Part shown: positions 1-11,884 of the stretch, one piece after another
How positions within the stretch are numbered: the stretch's first letter is position 1
How the letters are laid out: each line of letters begins with the position of its first letter
Assembly (NCBI GenBank): GCA_015501595.1
Contig: JADNRX010000250.1
Coordinates: 17,724 to 81,723 of the forward strand
Length of the DNA stretch: 64,000 bases
Direction of reading: 5' to 3'
Origin: Hymenopellis radicata
Taxonomy: Eukaryota; Basidiomycota; Agaricomycetes; Agaricales; Physalacriaceae
Notes under the pieces: model-generated
Database searches by the model: none
The model's input: only the letters and a program-made list of their open reading frames with translations
What the model was told of the DNA's origin: nothing
Made by a program: the position numbers and the translations under genes

Positions 1-1284
1 TAACATAGTTCAACTTGATAGTTGGCATGAGAGTGCAACTTCGGGACGCGAATTTCAATCTGAACCTCGTCTTTCACGGGTTATTATCGCCTGCCTTCCC
101 TCTGTGCTTACAGTGTTCCGTTCTAACGTCACAATTGTCTTTACGACACGTCTAGTGACGCGCCCGCTGTACATTCACAATGTGCACAACGCGCTGGCGC
201 CCATGCTGTGATGTTGTATTCTATTCTCGTCTATCATCAAAATTGAATCGGAGCTTAATCTCTCGCGCTCCGAGGCCAATCTGATCGCGCGCCGAGGATC
301 TCACATCGCTTAGAGGTATGCCTGTACTGAGAGCTGAAACTACGGCGCTGCCGCTGCACACGTTGGATACTCGTCCAGCATAGGCTCCCGCTCCCCCGTG
401 CTGGGCTCACGGCGGCTCAGAACGTGCGTTCCTCATCGATCCCATGCGATACCAACTAAGGGATGTACATTCAATCCTTTCGTCTGGTTTTTGGATATCA
501 TACAAATTACCCAACCCTTCAAGGTCAATATCGAATCGGGCCGCGTAGAGATACCCTAGTCGATTTGGGTTACCGTGACCGCCAGATAATCATGCGCATT
601 CAAACCTCCCACCGCAATGCTGACGTTTGGGTCCGTGGACATAATCTCCATGTTTCTGTCATGGTCTGTTCCACATTCCTCGAGCGAGATACACTCTGGA
701 TTGAGCGGCAAGTCTCGTCCCAGGTACAAAAATAGTGCTGCTTACAGGTCATAGCGCCCCTGCGACGCCGATGGCGGGGCATATGCGGTGCGTCATTGCT
801 CGAGGTGCACGTTCAGGCACCGAGGCTGTTTCTACAATACCGCCAAAGCTGACTTCATGTCTTACTTCGAGATTGAAGCTGCGGCTGGCAAGCGAGAGTG
901 TTTCGTGGTCCTTGCGATGGTATAGGAGGGTAGTCAGCCCTCGGCATCCATCAGATTATCGCCCAAATTGGAAGGGTTGGGACCGTTGGGTACTTACCGT
1001 TCAGGCGAAGGCTGTCGTGGGAGCCCTCTTTAATCGTCCTCAATGTCACGCTTGGTTATCCCCATATACTCATTTTCGAAAAGGACCAATTATCGCCTCG
1101 GTCGCTGATGGCTCGGAAATGGACAAACATGTCCGGTGATGGATCTCAGATCTCTATGTTGGCCAGAGCCCTGATTGGGGTTATTTAAGAGCGAACGAGG
1201 AGGACTGGACAGAGGCCAACCCCGGTACTCACACTGGACAATAACCCGCGACAGCCACAAACGACCTCGTCATCCCTTATCACT
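1..1284. other. No gene recognised
   Basis: Only short open frames occur here, with no family resemblance and no convincing splice chain. The last part is presumably the 5' flank of the Myb gene that starts at 1285. Confidence 0.5.
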
Positions 1285-2369
1285 ATGCTATCCCGGGAAC
1301 GTCGCTCTTGGACTGCTAAAGAAGACCAGCTTCTCCGCGAGGCCGTCGCGAAAGGTTTGTCGCTTGCTGTTGCGCTGTATCTCGTCTCATCACGTTCCAT
1401 AGAGGATCCAAACACGCAGAACCCATCCAAGTGGCATGCCATCGCCAAGCATGTCCCCGACCGGACCAACAAAGACTGCCGTAAACGTTGGTTTGCCAAA
1501 ATGGCCAGCGACGTCGTAAAAGGTGGCTGGGCGCCGGACGAGGACGAGAGGCTTGTGAAGGCCATCGAGCGTTATGGTACGCGCTGGAGTATGGTCGCCA
1601 GTTTGGTTGGAACGCGTAATAGCGATCGTAGGTCTTTCCGCGCAGTCGCCATTATGCACCGTGCTTACACCACTTTAGAATGCGCTAAACGCTGGACGGA
1701 CACCTTGAATCCCTCCATTGATCGCACAAGTTGGACTCCCGAAAGCGATGCCATGCTGATTAGCGCCGTGAACGAGCACGGGAAGCTATGGACGAAGATC
1801 GTCAAGACATACTTCCCTGGAAGGACTGGCCTTAGCGCGAAGAACAGGTCAGACGACACACCCCTTCTCCTTCCGCGTCATGCTCATGTCTGCTCTTTAG
1901 ATACAACTCCATTACACGTTTCAACTCTGATCGCACTCGCCGCCCGTCCAAAAGCACGTCGTCGACATCTAGTTCTGCTAGCGTGTCTCCCATAACACCA
2001 AGCATGAGCATCCCCGATGGTCCATTCTCACATACATCTTCCCACCACAAGTCGGACGTTTCCTTTGACATGCACACCTGGGGATCACTCTCGTCCCCAT
2101 ATCCATCCCCCGCATATTCCTCATCGACGTTCCCAGAGGACGCGCTTCTCGCATTCCCGCCTCAATCTCCATACGACTCAAATATTTCGTCACCGTTCTC
2201 GAGCGCAAGCGAGAGTGGGTACGAGTACCCACAACCTACCCTGCCGCAATCCAGTTTCGATTTGGCTGGCCCGGCAGACCAACATTGGGCGACAACCAAC
2301 CAGGTGTATGAGCCCCAACATTGGGAGCGCTACCGGCAGCCTAGCCAACAGGTCGGATACATGTATTGA
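1285..2369 (+). CDS. Three-repeat Myb-type (SANT) DNA-binding protein
   Basis: Probable nuclear transcription factor. Four exons (1285-1354, 1403-1627, 1679-1847, 1901-2369) with introns of 48, 51 and 53 nt give 310 aa in one frame. Three Myb repeats follow each other from residue 8 to about 155: repeat 1 begins RRSWTAKEDQLLREAV, repeat 2 contains GGWAPDEDERLVKAIERYG and ends at CAKRW, repeat 3 contains SWTPESDAMLISAVNEHGKLW and ends NRYNSITR. The regularly spaced tryptophans are the family hallmark. Splicing at 1628-1678 creates DQCAKRW, the expected end of repeat 2, which supports the model. The C-terminal half is Ser/Pro/Tyr-rich and disordered, as in many fungal Myb regulators. The start is the first ATG before repeat 1. 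Target genes cannot be told from sequence. Confidence 0.9.
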
Positions 2370-5300
2370 CCTGTCTCGCGTTTGACACGCGCCATATGCT
2401 TGCTACTCTTCCGCTATGAACCCTTGTATCGCATACTATGTCTTGTACTACCTCCCTATTGTCTTTTTTATTGTTGCCACCTTTTTGTATGTAGAACTAA
2501 GGTATAGATCGTGTTCCTGTGTGTGTATAGATATATCTGATTCTACTCCGAATCCCTGAACAATCGGCGGAAGACAAGAAAGCGAGAAGTGTACAGGACA
2601 GCAAGAAGTGTACAGGGTCGTCCGATGATGCATTGTTCCGGAAAGACAGGACGTGCGACTAAAAGGAAATGACATGTGGGCTGGTCCCTCTCAAATGGCT
2701 GGGCGCACAGCCAGGTTGGTTTCAAACTTTGTGGCGCGCTGACTGAGTTGACAAACCGTATTAGTACTTTGTAGGAGATCTGCAGCATTAGCCGTGAACT
2801 CCAACGGCAGGTAGAGGCAACCGAGTGAAGCTAGCTTAAAGGTGAGACCGTAAGACGGGGTGGGAATGGTACGATGTGAGAAACCGTATGGAAGAAGTCC
2901 TCAGGACACCCAGACCGCTTTTGTCTTCCCGCTTTCCCTGCACGTGGGGGTACTCATGACCGTGGCGAAGACATCAGGCTTCCGTGTCCATGCCCAAATT
3001 AGTCGTATTGGTAGAGCTATATACAGATGTATTGCACATGTCCGCCCATGGTGGCAATTTTGGTTCCCTCGAAGCGGACAAGTTCGGGATCAGCCAGCAT
3101 GATTAGCAAGGACGAACGCTAACACGCTTCTTTTACCCCATATGATTGGATGCTCCGTCGTCAAGTGCACACTTACATGTATACACGAGTGCCCTTATCA
3201 AGAATCGGACGATTGAAAGATGCGTGATTCTAGGAGCAGGAGATTTACCCTCTATCTGTCCTTGTCCTTCGTCTTCGGAAAGTATCCCGTCCCTGCCGGA
3301 TAGGACACACAGTGGATCCATCAACGATTAACGCTGAAGTCGGAGGCGCGCTTTACTTGAGGAAAATCCGGACACACGGAGCAAGTGGCGAGAACAAAAG
3401 GTGTAGCCTTTCCACCGAAACATGCGATTTACCGAAATAACAGGTCGACGACACATGCCTCACATGAGCATAGAACAACCGCTGATGGGGCAATACGTCG
3501 TGTGGGATTACGCTCACCGCAGTCAGCCAATTGACGTTTCCGGCCACATACGGAGAATTGTATCCTTATCAACGCCTAGCTAAGCTTGTAATGCGCGGTG
3601 GAAGTTGACTAGATGAAACGCCTGGACGCGGGAAGATGGGGCAAGTCCAACGGGAAATATGATTGGCTGGCTGGCGAGCCAAATGAATGTTCGATGCTGG
3701 CTTTCGGGGGAAGACTTCGACACGTGCAAGCGCGAGAACTAGATCCTTGCCGCGTGGAACGGAAAGAATACGCAAAGATAGACGCCAGAGCTAGCGATAT
3801 AGAAAGAAACGTGGAAAAGACGGCAGCTGAGTGTCGCGGGTGTCTCGGCACTCAAGGGAGAGTTCCGAATTCCACGTAAGTAGAGTCAAGAGTGGGCGAA
3901 TGAGAGGTTCTGGAGAGGGCGAAAGGTGGAATGAGTCAGACGGTCCGGCTATGCGTAGCGTCCGGACCGAACCGAAGATCATCCGAAGACATTGGTCGAA
4001 CTATATAGCTAATACAATAAAGGTTGAACGAATGCGTAGCTGTCAATCATGTACACAGACGTACTCAAGCCTCCTTCATGTCATCAGGCTCTCCGATACC
4101 ATGTATAAACACTGGCGGCCAGGAATACTTACTCTAGACGTTGTGAAAGGGAAGATTAATATCGAAGGACAGCACAGAATTACGGAGCCAGGGTGGCAGT
4201 CACTTCATGGACGTTGAACGTGGAATCCCCAGATGACGAAGCGTGTGCGGGTTTGTTGATCAAATTTTCGTCCTCCTCCTCAGTACACAGTCACTCAGGC
4301 AAACGGTAGAGACTCTAAAAATGAATAGAGCGACTCCATATCACTCGGGCCTACAAGTAACTAAAGCACCAGTAACAGAGAGCATGCATCATAGACTTGC
4401 AAACAGAGAACAACCGCGTGAATCAACAGAAAGTAGGATATTAAAGCGAGGATTGCCGGCCTTCTTTTGCGTACCGCGCCTGACAGGAATTCTGCTGTAC
4501 ACTGGCTGTACAGAAAGCAGGGATGTGAAGGGTAAGAGAATCACACAAATCGACATGGATGGTGAACGTCAAGAGAAGGTTTGGACCTTTCTTGCCGAGG
4601 TGCCGGAAAGGGGCCGTTACCTTTTTGGTCTAACAAAAGCCCCTCACGACTCACGCACCTTCACCCCCATCATTGTGCTAATCATTTATAAGACGCGTCG
4701 CTCTCTGCGCGCGCGTTATTTATGTGTTCACGTCGCGTGTTACATGACAACTCATTCACCCTCCCCTTCATCTCCCAAACGCGTTCCCAAGCGATTGCGC
4801 CCTAATGTGGAGCATGCGGTGGCCACCGCCCTCGGTTCTGGTTCGGTGCGACAGACATTGTGTCTTGACGTTTGGGCGCGATCGTCGTCAGATCTGTCCT
4901 TGACGTTTAAGATGACTTGGACGACGGCGTTAGAGAGCTCTATTCGTCTAAGAGGTAATTTAGTTTTCGCAGCCCAGAAAACACCCGTTCCTTTGAGGCG
5001 GTTGCAAAAAGCTCTGGGGACAATCCTTACCAGAATGATCAGACTGACGGGGCCGTACACGAGGCTGGCTTGGCAATGCCCAGCGTGTTTCCTTCTGTTG
5101 AATCGCCCGCGATTCGTGTCATTGTCAAGAACGTTAGCGTTATCATTTGCCTCACCTGGTTCTCACCTGTATTCGTACTCGTATCGTCATCGTCCCACTC
5201 TTCTTTCCCGCTGCATCTTCCCTCATTGCTAAACCTAGACTTACCTGCTCTATCAGTCCGAACTCTTCGCTATGCATAGCCTCACCGCAATTTGCCCATT

Positions 5301-6038
5301 TCATTCACAGAGTGTTCGAAAATATCCGTCCGTCTTCGCCGGTAGTCATGCTCGCACTGAATTACCTCTGGCGCTTACAAGTTCGGGCGCTGGGATCTCA
5401 GGGTGTGGGTGATAAACCAGGAATCAAGTATGGAATGGCTGTGGTTGCCGTCATGACAGCCACAAATTCCTCGAGCAGTACGTATGATGCATGTCTCCTC
5501 TAATACATTGCTTAGGAGGACGATAGCAAACCATACGCAAATAAACCGTTTCTGGTTTCAAAACCTCAGAGATCTCCCGTCTCGAATTTGAATTCTTGAG
5601 TGGACTCGGATTCGAATTATTTGTTGACGAGGCGATGCACGTCTGGTGGTTGTGGCTTCAAGTTTAGGTCCAGATATCAACCCGAGACGTTCTCGGCGAG
5701 TGTCAGCTTTCTCATGCATCCTGATCATCGTGTCAGGCAGCACCCTCAAACTATCCTCCACCTTCGAAGCAGCGTTGCTTTCTACCTGCGAACATCACTC
5801 CCGAAAGAAAAGCCATTCTCCGCTTAACCATGCAATCTCAAAGATGTCCATATCGTCTCTATGCTCCTCCTAACTATCACTCTCGGTAGCTTAGTTAATT
5901 GGGTTTTACTTGAACATAGTAATGACCATAGACAATGGACCCTCCAATTCACGCTTGTATCCTTAATTACTGTTGTATTATTATATGCGTACAGGCTGTC
6001 AAAATTACGAGGTCATTGCGCACCATGAGGTGGCCCTT
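2370..6038. other. Long intergenic stretch, nothing recognised
   Basis: About 3.7 kb with several open frames, the longest 329 codons (4243-5232), but none with domain resemblance, signal peptide, splice chain or coherent composition. I see no repeat boundaries or transposon ends here. Confidence 0.45.
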
Positions 6039-7936
6039 TTATTTACGACTAGGTCTACAATCGACGACCGTCAACGGTCCATCCACAAAGACCACGCTCC
6101 CATCGGTAACCTCTTCAAACAGCTTGTCTGGATGCGAGTGGAACCCAGTCCTGTCGCAGTTGAGCAGTTCCTCGATGCCTTCTGGGACCGTAACACGAAA
6201 GATCCCGTTAGCCCTGAAGCCGCATGCTCGTTAGCAGTACTAGGAAACACAAGGATAACACACTTGTCCTCGATCCGGGAACACACAATGGATATACTTT
6301 CCGGAAGATCAAGTTGGAATCCAAGGGCGTTATGAAGGTCGACGGACGACATGAAACCTGTTGGTCGATATATTCATAGATGCAGGAAAAGGACGAAAGC
6401 GAGCACTTACATCCCCAGGAAGGATGTGTATGAATCCACCCAAGCTGTTTGAGGCCATGCTTGAATACGTACTCGACAAGTTCAGCATCACCGGCCTCTG
6501 TCGACGCACATTGATCCGACTTCCCTTCTTGCTGAGGGATGAAGACCGTTGTAACCCGATAAACAGTCCGCTTTCCATGCACATCCCTGATCCTTTCCTT
6601 CACCCCAAGCAACGTCGCCAAGGTCTCGATATCCTTGGCCGTATTGGCTTGTGCTCGTGCCAAGAACTCCTCAATGCAGCGCGTTGGTACCAACATCTGT
6701 CGTAGCGGTTTTGGAGAATCCGTGGCTGTGGTGGAGAACGTCTGCATCGAGCCAGTGTGCGAGTTCGCTATGCTCAGCCGGTCGAAGTCGTTCAAGCCGT
6801 TCCGATGAGAAGCGCCTGTCATGACAGACGGCGTGCGTGAACCTGTGAAGCAATTGTCAGTAGCAGACAAGGGCATGAAAACATTTACCACGCGCACCAT
6901 GATTATCTATAGAATGTAAAGATGGGGTCAGCTCTATATCACCTGAGGCAGTAAACGTAAGTACAGTGCAGTGGCACGAACAACGCGACGTACGAATACT
7001 ACCATGATGCGATCGATGCTCGCTCGTCTGGGTGGCGCGTTCAGCCTCGTCCCGCATTTCTTCGGTTACAACCTCCCACTCGTTGTCTCCCCAGTTCATC
7101 TAGAATTCTATCAAGCATACGCGGGCGGAATGGAGAAGAACACATACTTGGGCCGAAGACCGTGACGGTGGAGCCTTCCTTAGCTTGTTTGATTGAGAAC
7201 CCGTACTCCCCTTGCGTGTAGGGATGTCCGGTGATGCGACCTCTTCGTCCATAGAAGGGAGTCGCCGAAACGCAGTCTTCCGCCTGAGAGTGGGCGTTGA
7301 TTTCGCCGAGGAAATGGACCCAGCCTTGTATGAACGGGACGAACTCGAGCTCGCCAGGCTTGCTGGCCGCGTATGTATTGACTATTAATTGATATTCAGG
7401 AAAGGTGCTGCTAAATGAATCTGAGAAGCTTACTTGTTGATGGTCCTGAGAGCGATGAGAGACTTCGTCATCTTCGATAAGCTGAGATCCAGAAGCAATC
7501 ACTGGAGAGGAAGTTTGCCGAGAGCTGTAGCGCTTTGAACGAGTGGTTGATTGAGAAGAGGTGTGGATCAGGCCGTTCCGCCTTCTATGACCCGAAATGT
7601 CCTCGTCAGTCTAGAGGCATTATTTAAGAAGTGTGCTGAGAATTTAAGCCAGCGGCTTACGACGTGGGCGTTAAGCCTATTGGATAACGAAGATGCAGCA
7701 CGCTCATAAGCTTGAATGCCCATGTCCTGGCTCTGACCCATAGCGCCTGGCGTCCCCCGATATATAGACTTTCTATGCTCGTCGATAGAAATGGGCACGA
7801 CTTTGTTCTTCTCCCAAAGACCACGAGTAGTGGTGCGCGAAGGAATGGCGCCCATGCCAGGGAAGTAATAGTTATCATCTGTAGCTATGTCGTCTGTCGT
7901 AGCGGGGGAATCATGATCATACGCAGCGACGGGCAT
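6039..7936 (-). CDS. AMSH-like JAMM/MPN+ zinc deubiquitinase, atypical N terminus
   Basis: Predicted K63-type ubiquitin isopeptidase of the AMSH/STAMBP family, acting at endosomes in ESCRT-dependent sorting (family knowledge). Eight exons read from 7936 down: 7661-7936, 7434-7610, 7148-7381, 6994-7099, 6889-6942, 6411-6842, 6264-6357 and 6039-6213. They join in frame to 515 aa, with introns of 46-53 nt. The JAMM domain covers about residues 330-510. It has the catalytic Glu in DIETLATLLG (near 355) and the split motif HTHP (near 420), and the metal-binding Asp falls ten residues later in MSSVDLH. The motif is assembled only across the 6358-6410 intron. LPESISIVCS and the terminal PLTVVD also match the AMSH pattern. 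The first 300 residues are Ser-rich and disordered, and no MIT or USP8-dimerisation helices are visible, unlike typical AMSH. A missing 5' exon or a divergent paralogue are both possible. Confidence 0.85.
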
Positions 7937-9089
7937 GATGGCGGAAATGGGTGGTGCAACGAGGGAGCCTCAATCTGAAGTCGGCAGACGGCAGCCGAAG
8001 GGCGCGTGTCGATAAGAAGACTCGGAAATGCCAAAACAGTAGTATAACGAGGCGTGCTATGATTCGCACAAGATAAAAAGCCGAATGAAGATGGGCGTTA
8101 GAAGGAAGGTCGATCGGAGCATCACCAGCGGAACTGAGTGATGTGTGAACAATAAGAAGCGAGAAAGACGGGGTAACTCACCTTTCTCTTGTCTGATTTT
8201 ACTTCAGGGCACACAATAGGCAGCGCAGAATGCAGCGATAGATCGACTAGCTGCAAAGCATCTGCGATATTCACTACAGGAAATTTTCAACAAAACGATT
8301 TGGCCTAACCTATTTCGCCGTCCTCCACACAAAGCCACTGGACACAGAGAATAGGTCTGTACCTGTCGTGTCGATGATAGTTCACGTCTGCGCCGGCGAG
8401 GGTCAGGTTCAAACAAACATCATGACAGCGGATGGTAAAAAGCAACCGTGAGAAAAACGCGGTCTTGTCTTCCATACCTCCGTGAGACACGTTTCGAGAG
8501 AAGTCGAAGTTGACACAAAGCGAATTACTACCTCGTTTCTACAGTCAGACGAAGTAATATATGTGTCATTATGCCCCACCACTTGCTCTTGTGTCTTCCA
8601 TAAACACTTCTGACCGGAGAGCAGAACATCAAGGTTGCGAGTGGAAAGATGGAATTGGTTTTCGAGCTCGATATGGCGGAAGCGGTGCGTATAGATCCTG
8701 CCGAGCGTCTCAGGACAGACGTAAAGCAGAAATCTCATTGATGATGAGTGACTATAATGCCAGCGGAAGATTGGCAGCAGAAAAAGTACCATAAATGCTA
8801 TTAAACTGGGCCTACTATTTAACTATGCTAGGCCAGGTAGAATGGCCAGATGATCGGCTGAAGGAAAGGCTTAATCTCAACTGCTGGTCTTGATACTTCA
8901 ACGGCTGCTGATGCTCTCGGTTAGGAAGGTATTTATGTGAAAGAGAGGGTGGGGGCTATCAGAGGAAAAGACAATTCCCATGGTGCTGTCTATACCTTAC
9001 TTTTATTGGCAAGACAAGATCTGAGTGAAGAAATGGTATCGTTGCTGGGCGTCATCACGTCGTCCTAGATATACATGAAGCTCGCCTTA
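7937..9089. other. Intergenic, nothing recognised
   Basis: Spacer between two minus-strand genes. Open frames near 8204-8792 lack any recognisable family or good splice links. Confidence 0.4.
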
Positions 9090-10712
9090 TTACTGTACAG
9101 TATTCAAATTACTCTGTGACCCCTTCCTCGAAAACTTCACCGGCGTCGAACACCCATCTCCCACCGGTCTCAACATCCCAGTACCCTGAATCACCAAACC
9201 CTCCTCGTCCCCATCGCCGTCGAGCTCCCGTCGAAGCATCGCCAGATCCTCCTCCAGACTATTTAATCGCCGATCTAGTGACACTGCAGGATTACACGTG
9301 TTGATGAGCTCCAAAAGCGTGTTTACAGTCTGTTGGAGCTCGAGTTGTTGCTGCGTCGGAGGAGGTGGAGGGTTATAGATGGCCATCGGTGACGGGAGGG
9401 TGCTTGTACGAGACAACGGTGGTGCACGAGGGGAGGCTGTTACTAGCCCCGGTGTATACGGTGAAGTAGAGGTCAATGGACCTGGTCGAGCCGCCTTGGG
9501 CGGCGGTTCTGCACCAGTAACTTGCCCCGGAGGACGACGCCGCTTGCGCGATGTCGGCGGGTCGTTTTGGTATAATCGCGCACTAAGAGAGTCGGTGACA
9601 GCTGGGGTATGGGGGCGTGTCGTCGGGACAGGTGAGGGTGAGGGTGGTGGCGGGGAAGCGTCGTTCAGTGCTGGGGGTGACGGCGCGGGAGGAATATAGA
9701 TCACTTGAGGTACGGATGGATTCTGTGGGGGAGAAGTCGCCGCCGTTGCCGCGGGTAACGGCGATGGCTCCATGGCTACAACGTCGCCTTCAACTCTCCA
9801 CTCTTCCGTCTTCCGCCACTCGTCGAGGAAAGTGGCAGCGGGTATTCCAGGCTTAGCGGTATTCCATATCCAATCGCCGTCAATCTTTCTCAGACCGTCC
9901 ATGAACTGCTCGACACTGACCCCCTCCGTTATCCGTGCATCAGAGACTTTGAAGCCATTATATCCCTGGACAGCAATTCCCTTCCAATCTATAAGCTATT
10001 GTTCAATATTTACCCCCCAAGAAACGAAATAAGGCTTACGACACTTAAGAACGTCCCGCTCATAAGGAAACTCGCCATGAATATCGTAGAACTCCTTCAA
10101 CTGCTCCGGGGTAGATAGCATCCATCGCATGCGATAACGTGTCAACACCCTGTCTAGCGTTGCGCACCGCCATTTTCTGCTGCTCATACCCCAACCCTCC
10201 TCCATCGCCTTCCTCGCTGCGGCAAGAAAGGCCTGACATACCCGGGAAATATGCATAATACTGGACTTGAACTGCGCCCACTCTTTCGCTCTCAACATCG
10301 GATCTTCCACGCCCAACACCAGTTGAAGACTGGACCACTGAAACTGCGCCGCGAAAAGCAGCGGAATGCGATATGCTGCGGGTATGACCGTCGTGTTCCC
10401 GTCCGCGTCGGTGATGGTGCACCATTGTTCCATACGACTGGCGGGCCGGCCGGGTATGGAAATGGCATGTGTGACGAGCTCACGGATGACGTCCTCTTGC
10501 GGCCAGGATGAGGCGTCAATGTAGTCCAGCTCCGCGGGGTGTTGCCAGCCAAAGCCGGGAGGGGGAGGAGATTCAGAAGAGAGTTTGGTCGTGGAGTTTT
10601 CTTGTTTAACTTTGACTGAGATGGACGGTGATGCAACCTGACGTTTGGGTCGACGTGCAGACTGTGAGTCGGATTGGGCAGTGGACTGGCCGGTCATCGT
10701 TGTGGGTGGCAA
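9090..10712 (-). CDS. Proline-rich protein of unknown function
   Basis: Not recognised. Two exons (10040-10712 and 9090-9988) joined by a 51-nt intron give 523 aa. Residues 1-50 are basic and Ser-rich, with a SUMO-type motif VKQE. Residues 60-290 form a globular, Trp-rich block (many W, for example QWCTITDADG and RYRMRW). Residues 300-450 are a low-complexity Pro/Ser/Thr region with runs of PPPP. A short amphipathic heptad-like stretch (LEEDLAMLRRELDG) lies near the C terminus and could be a coiled coil. The G-rich open frames on the opposite strand are shadows of the proline codons. Another minus-strand open frame lies upstream (10694-10888) and may be an additional 5' exon, so the start is uncertain. 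A nuclear regulatory role is guesswork. Confidence 0.65.
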
Positions 10713-11884
10713 AAATTATAGTTTAGCTGCTCAAAAGGTGTTGAGTTCAATAGATTGAAGGAATTGAAGGTCGCGCACTGAATATACAGCTCGTGTTTCA
10801 TGAAATAATTCACAGCACGATCACAGAGTTTTTCCGGAAGACCCAGTTTTCGGTGATTCGAGACGCAGAATTGGTCCAGATCGTCCAATATTAGTGAAGG
10901 AATGGCGAATGACAGCGCGTTCTTCTGCTGCTCACAGAAATTCGAGAGATGGTGGTAGAGAAAATCGCCTTCCTAATCGGGTTATAGAATATTCTAGACA
11001 GGGCCGCCTCGGCACCCACAACAATATGCCATTCGTGATCAGCTTTCACTGCCCGGGCGTCTTGGGGCACCTAGTGTCCGCTCCCGTAACCGCGCTGGAG
11101 GATATGGGCGATATAAAGTCGCACAGATGTCCTATGAACGTTGAATGCGAAAGCGTGGTCGTGGGGACTCCGTGTCATTATCTCACATCACATCGTGTTG
11201 CTTGCTTTTACTGTTGCGCATCTACAGTTCCCTATCACTAGCTATTAACCTCCTCCATTCTCTCCCTGAAGCAGAGGATGATGCACGTACGACTGATGAT
11301 TGATCTGTACCTGGACTGTATTGATGTGTTGTTTACAGCTTTGTTACCACACATTCTCGCTTTGAGATGTGCTGCCCCGTAAATGTCTCTATCGCAAGTT
11401 TCTCAACGTCGATTCAGGTGTATTTTACCCCAATCCCGGACTAACAGGCTCTCAACTAGGCAGGTTTCAGCCATTAATATCCCAGATATCCACTGGCGGG
11501 CCTCATTCTTTGATTAGTAAAGACATGCTCCGGGGATTTCTCTGATTGAAGCTTCACTGAACGTCCTGAACGTCCTGACCTGGCCACTTTCAAGCAATAC
11601 GCGTAAGCCCTAACCCTGGCCTTTTCGATCAGGAGGCGGATCATTGTATCCGCCTCCCCGATCCGTCTTACTTCCTACCTCCATCTTTCAAGCCTCGCAG
11701 CACGTCGCCACCGCGCTTTGGCCACTCCATATGCCGACCCTCTGCAACGAGGCCACCGTGGGTTGTGGGTATTTTGCCTCATGTTCCGGACCGAAAACAA
11801 CGAGGCCGTGTAATATATCATGATGGCTCTTCGTTTCCTGCCGCCCTTAGTCCTTACTCTTTAAATACCCGCCCCGCATCTATC
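10713..11884. other. Intergenic; possible extra 5' exon at 10694-10888 (minus)
   Basis: The 64-codon minus-strand frame at 10694-10888 (starting MDDLDQFCVSNHRKLGLPEK) has protein-like composition and lies just upstream of the 9090-10712 gene, but I could not join it cleanly. The rest is unassigned. The direct repeat gaacgtcctgaacgtcctga near 11560 is minor. Confidence 0.35.

Noticed and set aside
4243..5232. 329-codon plus-strand open frame
   Set aside because: Mixed composition, no domain or signal, and no support from neighbouring splice sites; long open frames occur by chance in GC-balanced fungal DNA.
9379..9856. Gly/Val-rich open frames on the plus strand
   Set aside because: They are the antisense of the proline-rich codons of the minus-strand gene 9090-10712.
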